Origin: CAILZL01 sp049840395 | Lineage (GTDB): Bacteria; Pseudomonadota; Gammaproteobacteria; Steroidobacterales; Steroidobacteraceae | DNA length: 64,000 nt | Assembly: GCA_049840395.1 (NCBI GenBank) | Contig: JASGLD010000005.1 | Coordinates: 806,001 to 870,000 of the forward strand | Reading direction: 5' to 3' | Shown: positions 50,291-59,305 of the stretch, piece by piece | Layout of the letters: each line of letters begins with the position of its first letter | Position numbering within the stretch: position 1 is the stretch's first letter | Translations under genes and position numbers: made by a program | The notes under the pieces: model-generated | Seen by the model: only the letters and a program-made list of their open reading frames with translations | Told to the model about the DNA's origin: nothing | Database searches by the model: none

Positions 50291-50305
50291 CTATCGAATG
50301 GATAG
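50291..50305. promoter_or_regulatory. LysR-type operator candidate
   Basis: CTATC (50291-50295), five bases, GATAG (50301-50305): a perfect 5-5-5 repeat that ends three bases before the LysR start codon, in the gap to divergent azoR. Binding there would hide the LysR ribosome site. Confidence 0.5.
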
Positions 50306-50308
50306 ATC

Positions 50309-51313
50309 ATGAAATCCTCTTCCCCAGCTGCGACCAATGGTCCCGGCAGCAGCCACCCGCGTATTTCCATCGAGCAATGGCGGGCATTAATGGCCGTGGT
50401 GGAGGCGGGCGGCTATGCCCAGGCCGCCGAGCAAATGCACAAGAGCCAATCGTCCATCACTTATGCGGTGAAAAAGCTGGAAAGCGTATTGGACGTGACT
50501 GTGTTCGAGATTCAAGGCCGCAAGGCGGTGCTGACGCCCACCGGCGAGTTGTTGTATCGGCGCGCGCGTGCCTTGCTCGAAGAGGCCAGTGGTCTGGAGC
50601 GCGCTGCTCATAAATTGTCGGCGGGCTGGGAGGCGGAGATAGGTTTGGCGGTTGAGCCGTTGTTTCCCACCTTTGTATTACTTAAATGTCTGGCGCAGTT
50701 CGCGCAGGAGAGTCCGCACACTCGTATCGAGTTGATCGAGTCGGTTTTGAGCGGTACCTGCGAAGCGCTGACACAAGGTAAAGCAGAGTTGGCTATTTCC
50801 GGTCTGATACCGCCGGGCTTTCTGGGTGATGCATTGATGGAAGTGCGCCTGTTGGCGGTGGCGGCTCCCGAGCATCCACTGCATCAAATGCAGCGACCCA
50901 TTACGCAGCGCGATCTACGCAAGCATCGTCAGCTGGTGGTGCGCGATAGCGGCATCAATCGCAGCGGCAGTGCGTTGTCGCTGGAGGCTACGCAACGCTG
51001 GACGGTCAGCAATATGAGCACCTCCATCGAGGCCGTGCGTCGTGGTCATGGCTTTGCCTGGTTTCCCGAAGAAAGAATCCGCGAAGAATTGCAGAGCGGC
51101 GTGTTGCGGCCATTGAATCTGCGCGAAGGCAGTGTGCGCATGGGAGCGTTGTACTTGATTCATGCGGATCGCGATGCATCCGGTCCGGGTGTATTGAGGT
51201 TGGCGGAAATTATTCGAGCCACAGTAAGCAGTGAATGCAAGGTGGCGGTGAGCGGCAGAATACCCGCTGTCGATTTGCCTGCAATCAAGCAGCAGGCCAA
51301 GCGTGGCCGTTAA
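50309..51313 (+). CDS. LysR-family transcriptional regulator
   Basis: 334 residues. N-terminal helix-turn-helix (RISIEQWRALMAVVEAGGYAQAAEQMHKSQSSITYAVKKLE, seen as AQAAEQMHKSQSSITY), then the substrate-binding domain from about residue 105 (AEIGLAVEPLFPTFV, ELAISGLIPPGFLGD). A 20-residue extension precedes the first helix. Divergent transcription from azoR-pirin is the classic LysR layout, so it likely senses an electrophile or quinone and controls both. Its 3' end overlaps the alkylation-repair gene by 11 bases. Confidence 0.93.
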   Translation: MKSSSPAATNGPGSSHPRISIEQWRALMAVVEAGGYAQAAEQMHKSQSSITYAVKKLESVLDVTVFEIQGRKAVLTPTGELLYRRARALLEEASGLERAAHKLSAGWEAEIGLAVEPLFPTFVLLKCLAQFAQESPHTRIELIESVLSGTCEALTQGKAELAISGLIPPGFLGDALMEVRLLAVAAPEHPLHQMQRPITQRDLRKHRQLVVRDSGINRSGSALSLEATQRWTVSNMSTSIEAVRRGHGFAWFPEERIREELQSGVLRPLNLREGSVRMGALYLIHADRDASGPGVLRLAEIIRATVSSECKVAVSGRIPAVDLPAIKQQAKRGR

Positions 51314-52106
51314 AACTCAATCCCAGCCGGCGCTAACGGCGGCGCGGGTGTTGCGTGACCTGCTGGCGCGACGCGATGTGGCACGTGCTCTGGTGTCGCA
51401 ACGTTTCTTCAAGACCGGGCCGGGCCAATATGGTGAAGGCGATCGGTTTCTCGGTCTGTCCGTGCCTATGTCACGAAGCTTGGCCAAGCAATATCGACAG
51501 CTGGATTTGGTTGAACTGCGTAAATTGCTGGGCTCTGAGTGGCATGAAGCTCGCCTGCTGGCCTTGTTGATCTTGGTGCTGCAATACCCAAAGGCGGATG
51601 AGGTGGGGCAGCAAGCCATTTACAAACTGTACATGGCCAGCACGGCGCGTATTAATAATTGGGATCTTGTCGATGTCTCTGCCGAACACATTGTCGGTCC
51701 ACACTTGTATCAACGGACGCGACAACCGCTGCTCAAATTCGCGCGTTCCAAAGATTTGTGGCAGCGACGTATCGCGGTGCTCTCAACGTTCCATTACATC
51801 AAGCTGGGCGAATTTGCTGAAACCTTGCGGCTGGCAGAAATGCTGCTGCAGGATGAGCACGATCTGATTCACAAGGCGGTGGGTTGGATGCTGCGTGAAA
51901 TCGGCAAGCGCGATCAGCGAGCCGCTCAGTCCTTCCTTGATATGCATGCGGCGCGTATGCCCCGGACTATGTTGCGTTATGCCATCGAGCGCTTCGATCC
52001 CAAGCTGCGGCACCGTTATATGCAGCTGAAGTTTGTCGATGCACCCAAGGGAACTGCAAGCGCTTTACCTGGCGCGTTGGTAAAAACCGTGCGGAGTCGT
52101 GGCTAG
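51303..52106 (+). CDS. DNA alkylation repair protein, AlkD-like
   Basis: 267 residues, GTG start at 51303 inside the lysR end (overlap 11 bases). HEAT-like repeat glycosylase family: RFFKTGPGQYGEGDRFLGLSVP, NNWDLVDVSAEHIVG (the conserved W-D-L-D/V segment), and KAVGWMLREIGKRD, RTMLRYAIERFD. It probably excises alkylated purines without base flipping. Translational coupling to the LysR gene suggests co-expression under electrophile stress, though that is inference. Confidence 0.9.
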   Translation: MAVKTQSQPALTAARVLRDLLARRDVARALVSQRFFKTGPGQYGEGDRFLGLSVPMSRSLAKQYRQLDLVELRKLLGSEWHEARLLALLILVLQYPKADEVGQQAIYKLYMASTARINNWDLVDVSAEHIVGPHLYQRTRQPLLKFARSKDLWQRRIAVLSTFHYIKLGEFAETLRLAEMLLQDEHDLIHKAVGWMLREIGKRDQRAAQSFLDMHAARMPRTMLRYAIERFDPKLRHRYMQLKFVDAPKGTASALPGALVKTVRSRG

Positions 52107-52376
52107 ATTTCCTTGGTGTAATCGACGCTGGATTGCGCCTTTTACGGATTTGCCCGGCTCTCGACGGGGCATATCGGTACCTCGCTGTTGTTGCTGTATG
52201 CCGGTCGCGCTATTACCGCAGCCGGCGAGATTCGAGATTAGGGACTGGCTTAATAAGTATGAAGGATTGACCTGATAGTGCGCTTGTTCACAGTTCCAGA
52301 CTGACTAAGCAGCTAAAGTTTAGTGACGAATTTCCGATTTAACTTGGGTAATAAGTAATCAAGCGTTGAGGTCGAA
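52107..52376. other. Intergenic, possible gene remnant
   Basis: Between the AlkD-like gene and the first REC-EAL gene. A plus-strand stretch near 52182-52241 reads as a plausible protein end (TSLLLLYAGRAITAAGE) but has no start, so it may be a remnant. No promoter is called. Confidence 0.3.
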
Positions 52377-53576
52377 GTGTCCCTGTCTGTTCCTAATGTC
52401 CTGTTGGTGGTTGACGATGACCCCGCGCTGCTGGCGCTGATTGCCGAGATCGGCAAGCGCAGCGGCTATTCGGTGGTTACCGCTGATTCCAGCCCGGCAT
52501 TTCGTCAGGCGGTGGCGCAGACCCAGCCAGCTTTGGTGATTCTGGATTTACAGATGGCCGACATGGATGGTGTGGAAGGTCTGCGGCACTTGGCCGCAGT
52601 CACGCCCAAGAGCGACATCGTCTTGCTCAGTGGCATGGATAGCAAAGTACTCGCCACCGCTCGTCAGTTTGGCCTGTCCCTGGGATTGCGCGTACTAGAT
52701 GCCTTGCAGAAGCCGGTGCGCATGCGCGATCTGGAAAACTACTTGCTGAAACACAATGGCGAACGTGCGCCATTGACCGCCGACGATATGCGGCGCGCCA
52801 TTGCCGAGTACGAATTGGTATTGCACTACCAGCCGATACTGCATCGCGTCGAGCACACCTGGGTGGTGGGTAGTGTCGAGGCCTTGGTGCGTTGGCAGCA
52901 TCCGCAACGTGGCTTATTGCATCCCGCGCAATTCCTGCCGTTGGTGGAGCGCGAAAATCTGATGACCGAGATGACCGACTTTGTCCTGACCGAATCCTTG
53001 CGTCAGGTGGGGCATTGGCATGCGGTCGGTCTGCATGTGGGTTTGGCGGTGAATCTGGCCGCACGCACCGTGGCCGATTTGAACTTTCCCGATCGTTTGT
53101 CGCAGGTGCTGCGCGAATATGGTGTGCCGGCGGCCTGTCTATGCTTTGAGGTAACCGAAGCGGCTGCGGCCGGTGATCAAGAATTGGTGATGGATAGTTT
53201 TGCGCGACTGCGGGTACGCGGCGTGGAATTGGCGTTAGACGATTTCGGTGTGGGTACTTCGTCGGTAACGCAGTTATACAAGATGCCCTACAGCAGTATG
53301 AAGATAGACCGCACCTTGATTGCCGAAACGAATACTTCGCAGCAGGCGCGCATTCTGGCGTCGGCATTGGTGGATCTGGGCCACAAGCTGTCGCTCAGTG
53401 TTTGCGCCGAAGGTGTGGAAACGCAGATGGCGTTCGATCGTCTGGATCGATTGGGCTGCGATCGCTTGCAGGGCGACTACATCAGCAAGCCCATCACTGC
53501 ATTGGAAGTGGAAGGTTTTATTCACGCCTGGGGCGGCACCGACCACACCGAGAGTTCAGCTCTGCTTACCGGCTAA
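52377..53576 (+). CDS. Response regulator with EAL c-di-GMP phosphodiesterase domain (paralogue 1)
   Basis: 399 residues, GTG start preceded by GAGG. Receiver (about 5-125): VVDDDP acidic pair, Asp in LVILDLQMAD, LLSGMD, and ALQKP with the Lys. EAL domain (about 135-385) with all catalytic residues visible: EALVRW, AVNLAA, CFEVTEAAA, LDDFGVG, MKIDR, AEGVET and QGDYISKP, so c-di-GMP hydrolysis to pGpG is expected. The loop DFGTG reads DFGVG. Its 3' end overlaps the convergent kinase gene by 21 bases. Its closest relative in the window is 59306-60487. Confidence 0.94.
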   Translation: MSLSVPNVLLVVDDDPALLALIAEIGKRSGYSVVTADSSPAFRQAVAQTQPALVILDLQMADMDGVEGLRHLAAVTPKSDIVLLSGMDSKVLATARQFGLSLGLRVLDALQKPVRMRDLENYLLKHNGERAPLTADDMRRAIAEYELVLHYQPILHRVEHTWVVGSVEALVRWQHPQRGLLHPAQFLPLVERENLMTEMTDFVLTESLRQVGHWHAVGLHVGLAVNLAARTVADLNFPDRLSQVLREYGVPAACLCFEVTEAAAAGDQELVMDSFARLRVRGVELALDDFGVGTSSVTQLYKMPYSSMKIDRTLIAETNTSQQARILASALVDLGHKLSLSVCAEGVETQMAFDRLDRLGCDRLQGDYISKPITALEVEGFIHAWGGTDHTESSALLTG

Positions 53577-55019
53577 TTTGCCGCGCTGCTTGCGTAGCAG
53601 CTGCAACGGGCAAGACAGCGCGATGCGCGTGCCCTTTTTCAAAGTTTCGAAGTTGATCGTGCCGCCCAATGTGCGGGCGCGATATTCCATGATCTTCAAA
53701 CCAATACCGGGCTTGCCCTTGCTTAAGCCCGCTTCCAGGCCAATGCCATTGTCGGTGATGCTCAGGTACAGGCGGCGCGCGGTGGTTCGCAGTTCGATAT
53801 GAATGCTTTTAGCGCGTGCATGTCTTGCCGCGTTGGTGCTGGCTTCCTGCGCAATTCGATAGATATGGGTGGCCAGGCCTTCATCCAACTCAGTGACCTG
53901 GGCATGGGTGTCATCGAAGGTGCAGCTAAGATTGTAGAGATCGGTGCAACGAGCCGCCAATTGTCGCAGCGCTTCACGAATGCCGCCGCGTTCCAGATTC
54001 ACCGGTGCCAGACCGCGGGCCAGGGCGCGGGTGCTTTGAATGGTACGTGCAATCAACTCGCTGAGTTTGGCCACCTGCGGCAGGTAGGGCGACTCTTCGC
54101 GTGACATCTGCACTTCAAGACCTTTCATCATCAGCGACAGACCGGTGAGTTCCTGGCCCAGGCCGTCATGTAAATCGCTGCCCAGTCGCCGTTGTTCGCG
54201 GTTGGAAATATCGAGAATCTCTTGTTCCAGTTCTTTGCGCACCGTGATGTCGCGTTCGGTGCAAACGACACCGATCAATTCGCCATTGTGATCGCGCATG
54301 GGAATGCGTGAGCTGACCAACCAATGCATCGCGCCGTCCGGTGATTCCAGGGCGTGTTCCTGCTCTATCAATGAACGACCCGAGTTGAGCACCATGGCAT
54401 CCTGCAGCTCCATCTCGCGAGCATGGTCCTGGCCGGGCAGTTCGCTCAAGCGGCGGCCGATGGTGGCGGAACGGCGGCGCTTGAGGCGCGCCAGCATGGC
54501 TTGATTGATGACGGTCAGGCGCGAGTGCGCGTCGATGGCATAGATGTGTTCGGGCAGATTGTCGATGATGACGGTGAGTAGTGAACGATGTGCTTCCAGA
54601 TCCTGCTGTGCCTGGCGTCGTTCATGCCGTTCATGACTTTCGCTCAAGGCACGCCTTACCACTGCAGGCAGGCGTTGCAAGCGATCCTTCAATACATAAT
54701 CGGTGGCGCCGCTTTTCAAGGCCTCGATGGCGCGTTCTTCACCCAGTGAACCGGATACGAAAATGAAAGGCACATCCGGATGGAAGTCGCGCAGCATGCG
54801 CAGTGCGCTCATGCCGTCGAAGCCGGGCAGGGTGTAATCGGCCAATACCAGATCGGGAATGCCGGCCTGCAGCGCTGCTTTGAAGTCGTCGGAAGAAACG
54901 GCGCGTTGGCATGCGGCCTGTAGACCGTTGCGGTGCAGCTCTAGTTCGATCAGTTCCGCATCGACCGGATTGTCTTCCAGAACGATGACGCGCAGCGAGG
55001 TTTCGGTTTGTGTATCCAT
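53556..55019 (-). CDS. REC-PAS-HisKA_3 histidine kinase
   Basis: 487 residues from ATG 55019. Order: receiver (about 8-130; LEDNPVDAEL, Asp in LVLADYTLPG, SGSLG, LKDRL), PAS (about 150-270), HisKA_3 with REQRRLGSDLHDGLGQELTG (phospho-His in SDLHDG), then HATPase_c with RIAQEASTNAARHARAKS and ITDNGIGLEAG, GIGLKIMEYRAR. Putting the receiver first means its own output goes to another protein, plausibly one of the two LuxR-type regulators divergently encoded next door. No membrane helix, so a cytoplasmic sensor. Confidence 0.93.
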   Translation of the reverse strand: MDTQTETSLRVIVLEDNPVDAELIELELHRNGLQAACQRAVSSDDFKAALQAGIPDLVLADYTLPGFDGMSALRMLRDFHPDVPFIFVSGSLGEERAIEALKSGATDYVLKDRLQRLPAVVRRALSESHERHERRQAQQDLEAHRSLLTVIIDNLPEHIYAIDAHSRLTVINQAMLARLKRRRSATIGRRLSELPGQDHAREMELQDAMVLNSGRSLIEQEHALESPDGAMHWLVSSRIPMRDHNGELIGVVCTERDITVRKELEQEILDISNREQRRLGSDLHDGLGQELTGLSLMMKGLEVQMSREESPYLPQVAKLSELIARTIQSTRALARGLAPVNLERGGIREALRQLAARCTDLYNLSCTFDDTHAQVTELDEGLATHIYRIAQEASTNAARHARAKSIHIELRTTARRLYLSITDNGIGLEAGLSKGKPGIGLKIMEYRARTLGGTINFETLKKGTRIALSCPLQLLRKQRGKLAGKQS

Positions 55020-55129
55020 GTGAATTCGCACACGTTATCACTGACGGCAGCACGAGGTAAGTGCGGCTTGTTTGCACGCAAAGCCAATGGTACAAACATA
55101 TGCTGAGTGTGGCTCTGCATTTGCAGCAT

Positions 55130-55149
55130 AAATAGCCGCAAATAGCGGC
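55130..55149. repeat. Tandem 10-base near-repeat in divergent gap
   Basis: AAATAGCCGC (55130-55139) followed at once by AAATAGCGGC (55140-55149), differing at one base. It sits between the divergent REC-PAS-kinase and LuxR-regulator genes, one helical turn per copy, so two regulator dimers could bind side by side. Confidence 0.35.
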
Positions 55150-55222
55150 CACTCGATTATTTCGCAGGCACTGATTCGAGCGGAGGGTTCGCAGGCTGGC
55201 GAACCATATGGAGTCCAAAAGC

Positions 55223-55903
55223 ATGAGTGACCAAGAAGCACGCATCGTAATTGTCGACGATCATCCTCTGGTGCGCGAAGGATTGAAGCAATTGTTGGCG
55301 GGGCTGCCCGAGTTTCGTCTGGTGGCCGAAGCCAGCGATGCGGCGCAGGCGCGTCATGCCATTACCCAGCTGGTGCCGGATGTGGCGGTGTTGGACCTGA
55401 CACTGGGTAGCGATGACGGCATCGAACTGGTGCGTTGGGTACGACAACACTATCCGGGCATCCGGGTGGTGGTGTTGTCCATGCAGGACGAGGCACTGTA
55501 TGCCGAGCGCCTGTTGCGTATGGGCATCAGTGCCTATGTCATGAAGAGTGCGGCGGAAACCGACTTTCTTACTGCCCTGCGCAAAGCGGCCAAGGGGCAG
55601 CGCCATGTCAGCAGTGAAATGAACGAGCGCTTGCTGTCCAAGGCCATGCGTGGTCAGTTGAATACCGGTAATGACGATCCGGTGGCGGCGCTGACCGAAC
55701 GCGAGCTGGAAGTATTTGCCTTGATTGGCGGTGGCGTGAGCACTCGCGAAATTGCCGATCGTCTGGTGTTATCGATGAAGACCGTTGATGCGCACCGGCG
55801 ACATATGCGCGAGAAGCTCAATCTCCGTTCGACTAATGAATTGATGCGTTATGCAGCGCAGTGGGTGTCAACGCGCGCGGTGAAGAGTGATGCGCTGGTT
55901 TAG
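55223..55903 (+). CDS. NarL/FixJ-family response regulator
   Basis: 226 residues from ATG 55223 with GGAG nine bases upstream (ATG 55208 adds five). Receiver: VDDHP, Asp in VAVLDLTLGSDDG, VVLSMQDEA, MKSAA. C-terminal LuxR helix-turn-helix: LTERELEVFALIGGGVSTRE, IADRLVLSMKTVDAHRRHMREKL. Divergent from the REC-PAS-kinase, its likely partner. Similar to the next gene over most of its length. Confidence 0.93.
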   Translation: MSDQEARIVIVDDHPLVREGLKQLLAGLPEFRLVAEASDAAQARHAITQLVPDVAVLDLTLGSDDGIELVRWVRQHYPGIRVVVLSMQDEALYAERLLRMGISAYVMKSAAETDFLTALRKAAKGQRHVSSEMNERLLSKAMRGQLNTGNDDPVAALTERELEVFALIGGGVSTREIADRLVLSMKTVDAHRRHMREKLNLRSTNELMRYAAQWVSTRAVKSDALV

Positions 55904-56088
55904 TTGGGGTGGGTGTGGTACGTGTAGGTGGCGGAACAACTGATGGTGTGCGGACTGCGTCGATAAGGATTCAGGCAGTCGATGCGAATCATTGCTCAAT
56001 AATGCTTGGGTGTTGCCGATCAGGTGTTACCGGTCTTGCGGTCGGTTGTTAGTGAAAATTTATATTGCGTTGGGATCAGGAGGTAACG

Positions 56089-56796
56089 ATGACACCGGGA
56101 TCTATGTCAGGACTGCAACAGCGGGTGGGTAGTACACGCGAGCGCCGTCGCCGTATCATGATCGTCGATGATCATCCCATTGTCCGACAGGGCCTGCGCC
56201 GTCTGATGGAGGCTGAGCCGGATCTGGAAGTCTGCGGCGAGGCCGAGACTGCGCGCGATGCCAAATCGCTGATCCGCGAGCTCAAGCCCGATGCCGTGAT
56301 TGTCGATGTGTCTCTGGCCCAGGGTGACGGTCTGGAGCTGGTCAAGGATGCCCGCGCCCACTATCCCACCTTGCCGCTGCTGGTGTTGTCGATGCATGAC
56401 GAGGTGATCTATGCCGAACGCATGCTGTCGGCCGGAGCCAATGGCTACATCATGAAGCAGGCTGCCAGCGACCAGTTTTTGGTGGCGTTGCGCCGTGTGC
56501 TGGAAGGCGGCATCTATGTCAGCGAAGGCGTTGGCAACAGCATGATCGAAAAGTTCGCCGCCGGCGGCGCTTACACCTCTGCCAATCCGGTCGACAGTCT
56601 CAGTAACCGCGAACTGCAGGTGCTGCACATGATCGGCAAGGGGTTGTCGACACGTCAGACGGCTGAAGCCTTGAATCTGAGCATCAAGACCGTTGAATCG
56701 CATCGGCAACGCATCAAGCGCAAGTTATCATTGCGTACCGCCGCTCAGTTGATGCAATACGCTGTCAATTGGTATGCGGGGCGTACGCCTACCTGA
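56089..56796 (+). CDS. NarL/FixJ-family response regulator (paralogue)
   Basis: 235 residues from ATG 56089, behind the textbook ribosome site CAGGAGGT. A 24-residue basic tail (TRERRRR) precedes the receiver: VDDHP, Asp in AVIVDVSLAQGDG, VLSMHDEV, MKQAA. LuxR-type end: LSNRELQVLHMIGKGLSTRQ, TAEALNLSIKTVESHRQRIKRKL. It lies 186 bases after its paralogue and 51 bases before a PAS kinase, so it may pair with that kinase. Confidence 0.93.
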   Translation: MTPGSMSGLQQRVGSTRERRRRIMIVDDHPIVRQGLRRLMEAEPDLEVCGEAETARDAKSLIRELKPDAVIVDVSLAQGDGLELVKDARAHYPTLPLLVLSMHDEVIYAERMLSAGANGYIMKQAASDQFLVALRRVLEGGIYVSEGVGNSMIEKFAAGGAYTSANPVDSLSNRELQVLHMIGKGLSTRQTAEALNLSIKTVESHRQRIKRKLSLRTAAQLMQYAVNWYAGRTPT

Positions 56797-56846
56797 TTAA
56801 GCGCAGGTTGGCGGCTGTTCGATAAAAATAACTAAGCAATTAATTC

Positions 56847-59195
56847 GTGGTAGCGATGCAGCCGACAATTTTGTCTCTCCTGGCCGTTGTGCTGGTGCTC
56901 ATTTCTGCGGGCGCAGCGCTGCTGTTTTATCGTCGTTGGCGTGCCATACAGCGGCGAGTGCTGCTTGAGTCTGCTGTGCACCGACGTAACGAAGCCATTG
57001 TCGATGCCAGCGGTGAGGGGGTGCTGGAGCTGGATACCCAGGGCATGGTGTGTTTTGCCAATCCGGCGGCGGCGCGACTATTGGGTTATGAACCCGAAGA
57101 GTTATTGGGCAAGGACTACCGCTCGCTCATGACGGCCGGCGAATTGCCTGAGAAGCGCGATTCTGCGCGCATTGGTTACACCACCGACATGTTGCGCGGT
57201 ATTGGCGCGATGTTGCGTTGTAAGAACGGCAGAACGCGCCCGGTGGAATATCGCATGGTGCCGCTGCGGCATAACGGCACGGCTGCCAGCTTGATTGCGT
57301 TCCGCGATTTGACCGAACGGTCACGCATCGATGTGATGCTGGCCGATATGCAGCATCTGGCCAGGGTGGGCGCTTGGGAGCTGAATGTGGGCTCGGCACG
57401 CCTGAGCGTATCGGAAGGCATCAGTCGCCGTCTGCATCTGTCCGCAGGACGTACCGCTTCCGTCAAGCTGGTGTTGAAGTCACTAACGCTGCCGGCGCGA
57501 CACGCCTTGTTGCGCGCTGCACGCGCTGCGATCGACGGCGGCCAAAGTTTCGATTTGGAGTTGCAGTTGCGTGGCCAGGGCAACGACTGGTTGCGTTGTC
57601 TGGGCAAGGCGGAGCGTCTGGATGGCGCCACTTTGCGCTTGTACGGCACCTTGCAGGATGTGACCGAACGTAAGCAAGCCGAAAGCACGTTGCGTGATAC
57701 ACGCGATTTCTTCGGCGCTACTTTGGATTCCATGCCGTCGCTGGTGGTGCATGTGAATCAAGCGCAGCAGCTGACGTACTGCAATCAATCGAGTTTGCGT
57801 GATTGCATTGGTCTGGCATCCAACTGTCTCGGTCAGTCGTTAACCGCAGTGCTGGATGCGACGCTGTATGCCGATCTCATTCACGGCATCAAGCAGGCGC
57901 TGGCCGGCCATTCCAGCAGCCTGGTGCGCGCCTTGACTGACCATGAAGAGTCCCGTCAGGTGCATTGCAGCTTCGTACCGCAACGTCACGGCGCCGCTTC
58001 CCTGCAAGGTTGCTTCATGGTGCTCACCGATGTGACGGAACTGAAATTGTTGGAAGCACGTTTGTATCAAGCGGAAAAGATGCAGGCGGTAGGCCAGTTG
58101 ACGGGTGGGGTGGCGCATGACTTCAACAACTTGCTGGGCGTGATTCTCGGCAATCTGCAATTGATCGAACGCGACGTGAATCATGACACGGCCGTGTCGC
58201 GCAAATTGGCGACGGCGATGCGTGCCGCCATGCGCGGTACCGAGTTGACCAAGCGCTTGCTGAGCTTTGCGCGTCGGCAGGTGTTGGATCCAGTGATCAT
58301 CGACTTGAGTCATCAACTGCGTTTGTTTGCCGAACTGATCCAGCGCACGCTGGGCGATACAGTGGAAATGCGTTTGGAGATTGCGCCCGATCTCTGGCAC
58401 ATCAAGGTTGATCTGGGGCAGTTGGAAAATGCCATCCTCAATCTGGTCATCAATTCGCGAGATGCCATGCCCAATGGCGGACGATTGACGGTAGCAGCGC
58501 GTAATCTGCCGGTCGATGCCACTTTCTTTCGTACGCATACCGATCTTGAGCAGGGCGAATACGTGGAGATCAGTGTGACCGATACCGGCACCGGTATCCC
58601 GCCGCAGGTGTTATCGCGGGTATTCGAGCCATTCTTCACCACCAAGGAGATTGGCAAGGGCAGCGGTCTGGGACTGTCCATGGTGCACGGCTTCGGCAAG
58701 CAATCCGGTGGCACGGTGTTGGTGCATAGCGAGCTGGGCAAGGGCACGCGTATCAGCATGATTCTGCCACGCTGCCTGGAGGTTCAAACGAATTTCATTG
58801 ATACCTTGGTGCAAAAGGGGATGCCCGGCGGTAACGAGACCATCCTGGTGGTGGAGGACGATACCGATCTGCGCGCCACCACGGTGTTGGCCTTGCAGCG
58901 ACTGGGTTATCGCGTGCTGGAAGCATCCACCGGCGAAGCGGCATTGCGTTTGCTGAATGAACATGCGCATATCGATATGCTGTTCACAGATGTGATTATT
59001 CCGGGTGGTATTCTGGGGCCTGAATTGGCACTGCGTGCGCGGGAAATCATGCCGGGCATTCAAGTGCTACTCACTACGGGCTATCTCGGCGATCCCCTGC
59101 TGACCAAGGCTGGTCCACTCGCTCAGGAAGCCATGCTGGCCAAACCTTATCGCAACGAAGTGCTGGCGCTGCAGATCAGAAATTTGCTGGACTAG
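56847..59195 (+). CDS. PAS-type hybrid histidine kinase with C-terminal receiver
   Basis: 782 residues (GTG 56847, or ATG 56856 three codons on). One N-terminal membrane helix (ILSLLAVVLVLISAGAALLFY), then three PAS domains (about 45-165, 175-280, 290-400), HisKA with GQLTGGVAHDFNNLLGVI (phospho-His), HATPase_c with NAILNLVINSRDAM, VTDTGTGIP, GKGSGLGLSMVHGF, and a receiver (about 665-782) with VVEDD, Asp in MLFTDVIIPGG and LAKPY. The kinase class matches NtrB/FixL-like sensors. The receiver may act as a phosphate sink or pass on to a separate HPt. Confidence 0.93.
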   Translation: MVAMQPTILSLLAVVLVLISAGAALLFYRRWRAIQRRVLLESAVHRRNEAIVDASGEGVLELDTQGMVCFANPAAARLLGYEPEELLGKDYRSLMTAGELPEKRDSARIGYTTDMLRGIGAMLRCKNGRTRPVEYRMVPLRHNGTAASLIAFRDLTERSRIDVMLADMQHLARVGAWELNVGSARLSVSEGISRRLHLSAGRTASVKLVLKSLTLPARHALLRAARAAIDGGQSFDLELQLRGQGNDWLRCLGKAERLDGATLRLYGTLQDVTERKQAESTLRDTRDFFGATLDSMPSLVVHVNQAQQLTYCNQSSLRDCIGLASNCLGQSLTAVLDATLYADLIHGIKQALAGHSSSLVRALTDHEESRQVHCSFVPQRHGAASLQGCFMVLTDVTELKLLEARLYQAEKMQAVGQLTGGVAHDFNNLLGVILGNLQLIERDVNHDTAVSRKLATAMRAAMRGTELTKRLLSFARRQVLDPVIIDLSHQLRLFAELIQRTLGDTVEMRLEIAPDLWHIKVDLGQLENAILNLVINSRDAMPNGGRLTVAARNLPVDATFFRTHTDLEQGEYVEISVTDTGTGIPPQVLSRVFEPFFTTKEIGKGSGLGLSMVHGFGKQSGGTVLVHSELGKGTRISMILPRCLEVQTNFIDTLVQKGMPGGNETILVVEDDTDLRATTVLALQRLGYRVLEASTGEAALRLLNEHAHIDMLFTDVIIPGGILGPELALRAREIMPGIQVLLTTGYLGDPLLTKAGPLAQEAMLAKPYRNEVLALQIRNLLD

Positions 59196-59305
59196 GGTTG
59201 GCGGCTCTGGATCTGTCGATGTCGAGCCTGTCAATGAACGTGTGCGCAGCTACTCAATCGAAGTAGCTGTTGTAGGACTGAATCTGGATTATCGCGAGGT
59301 GCGAG

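Noticed and set aside
52182..52241. Short segment ending TAAGEIRD before a stop
   Set aside because: Looks like the end of a protein but has no start or family; not enough to call a gene.
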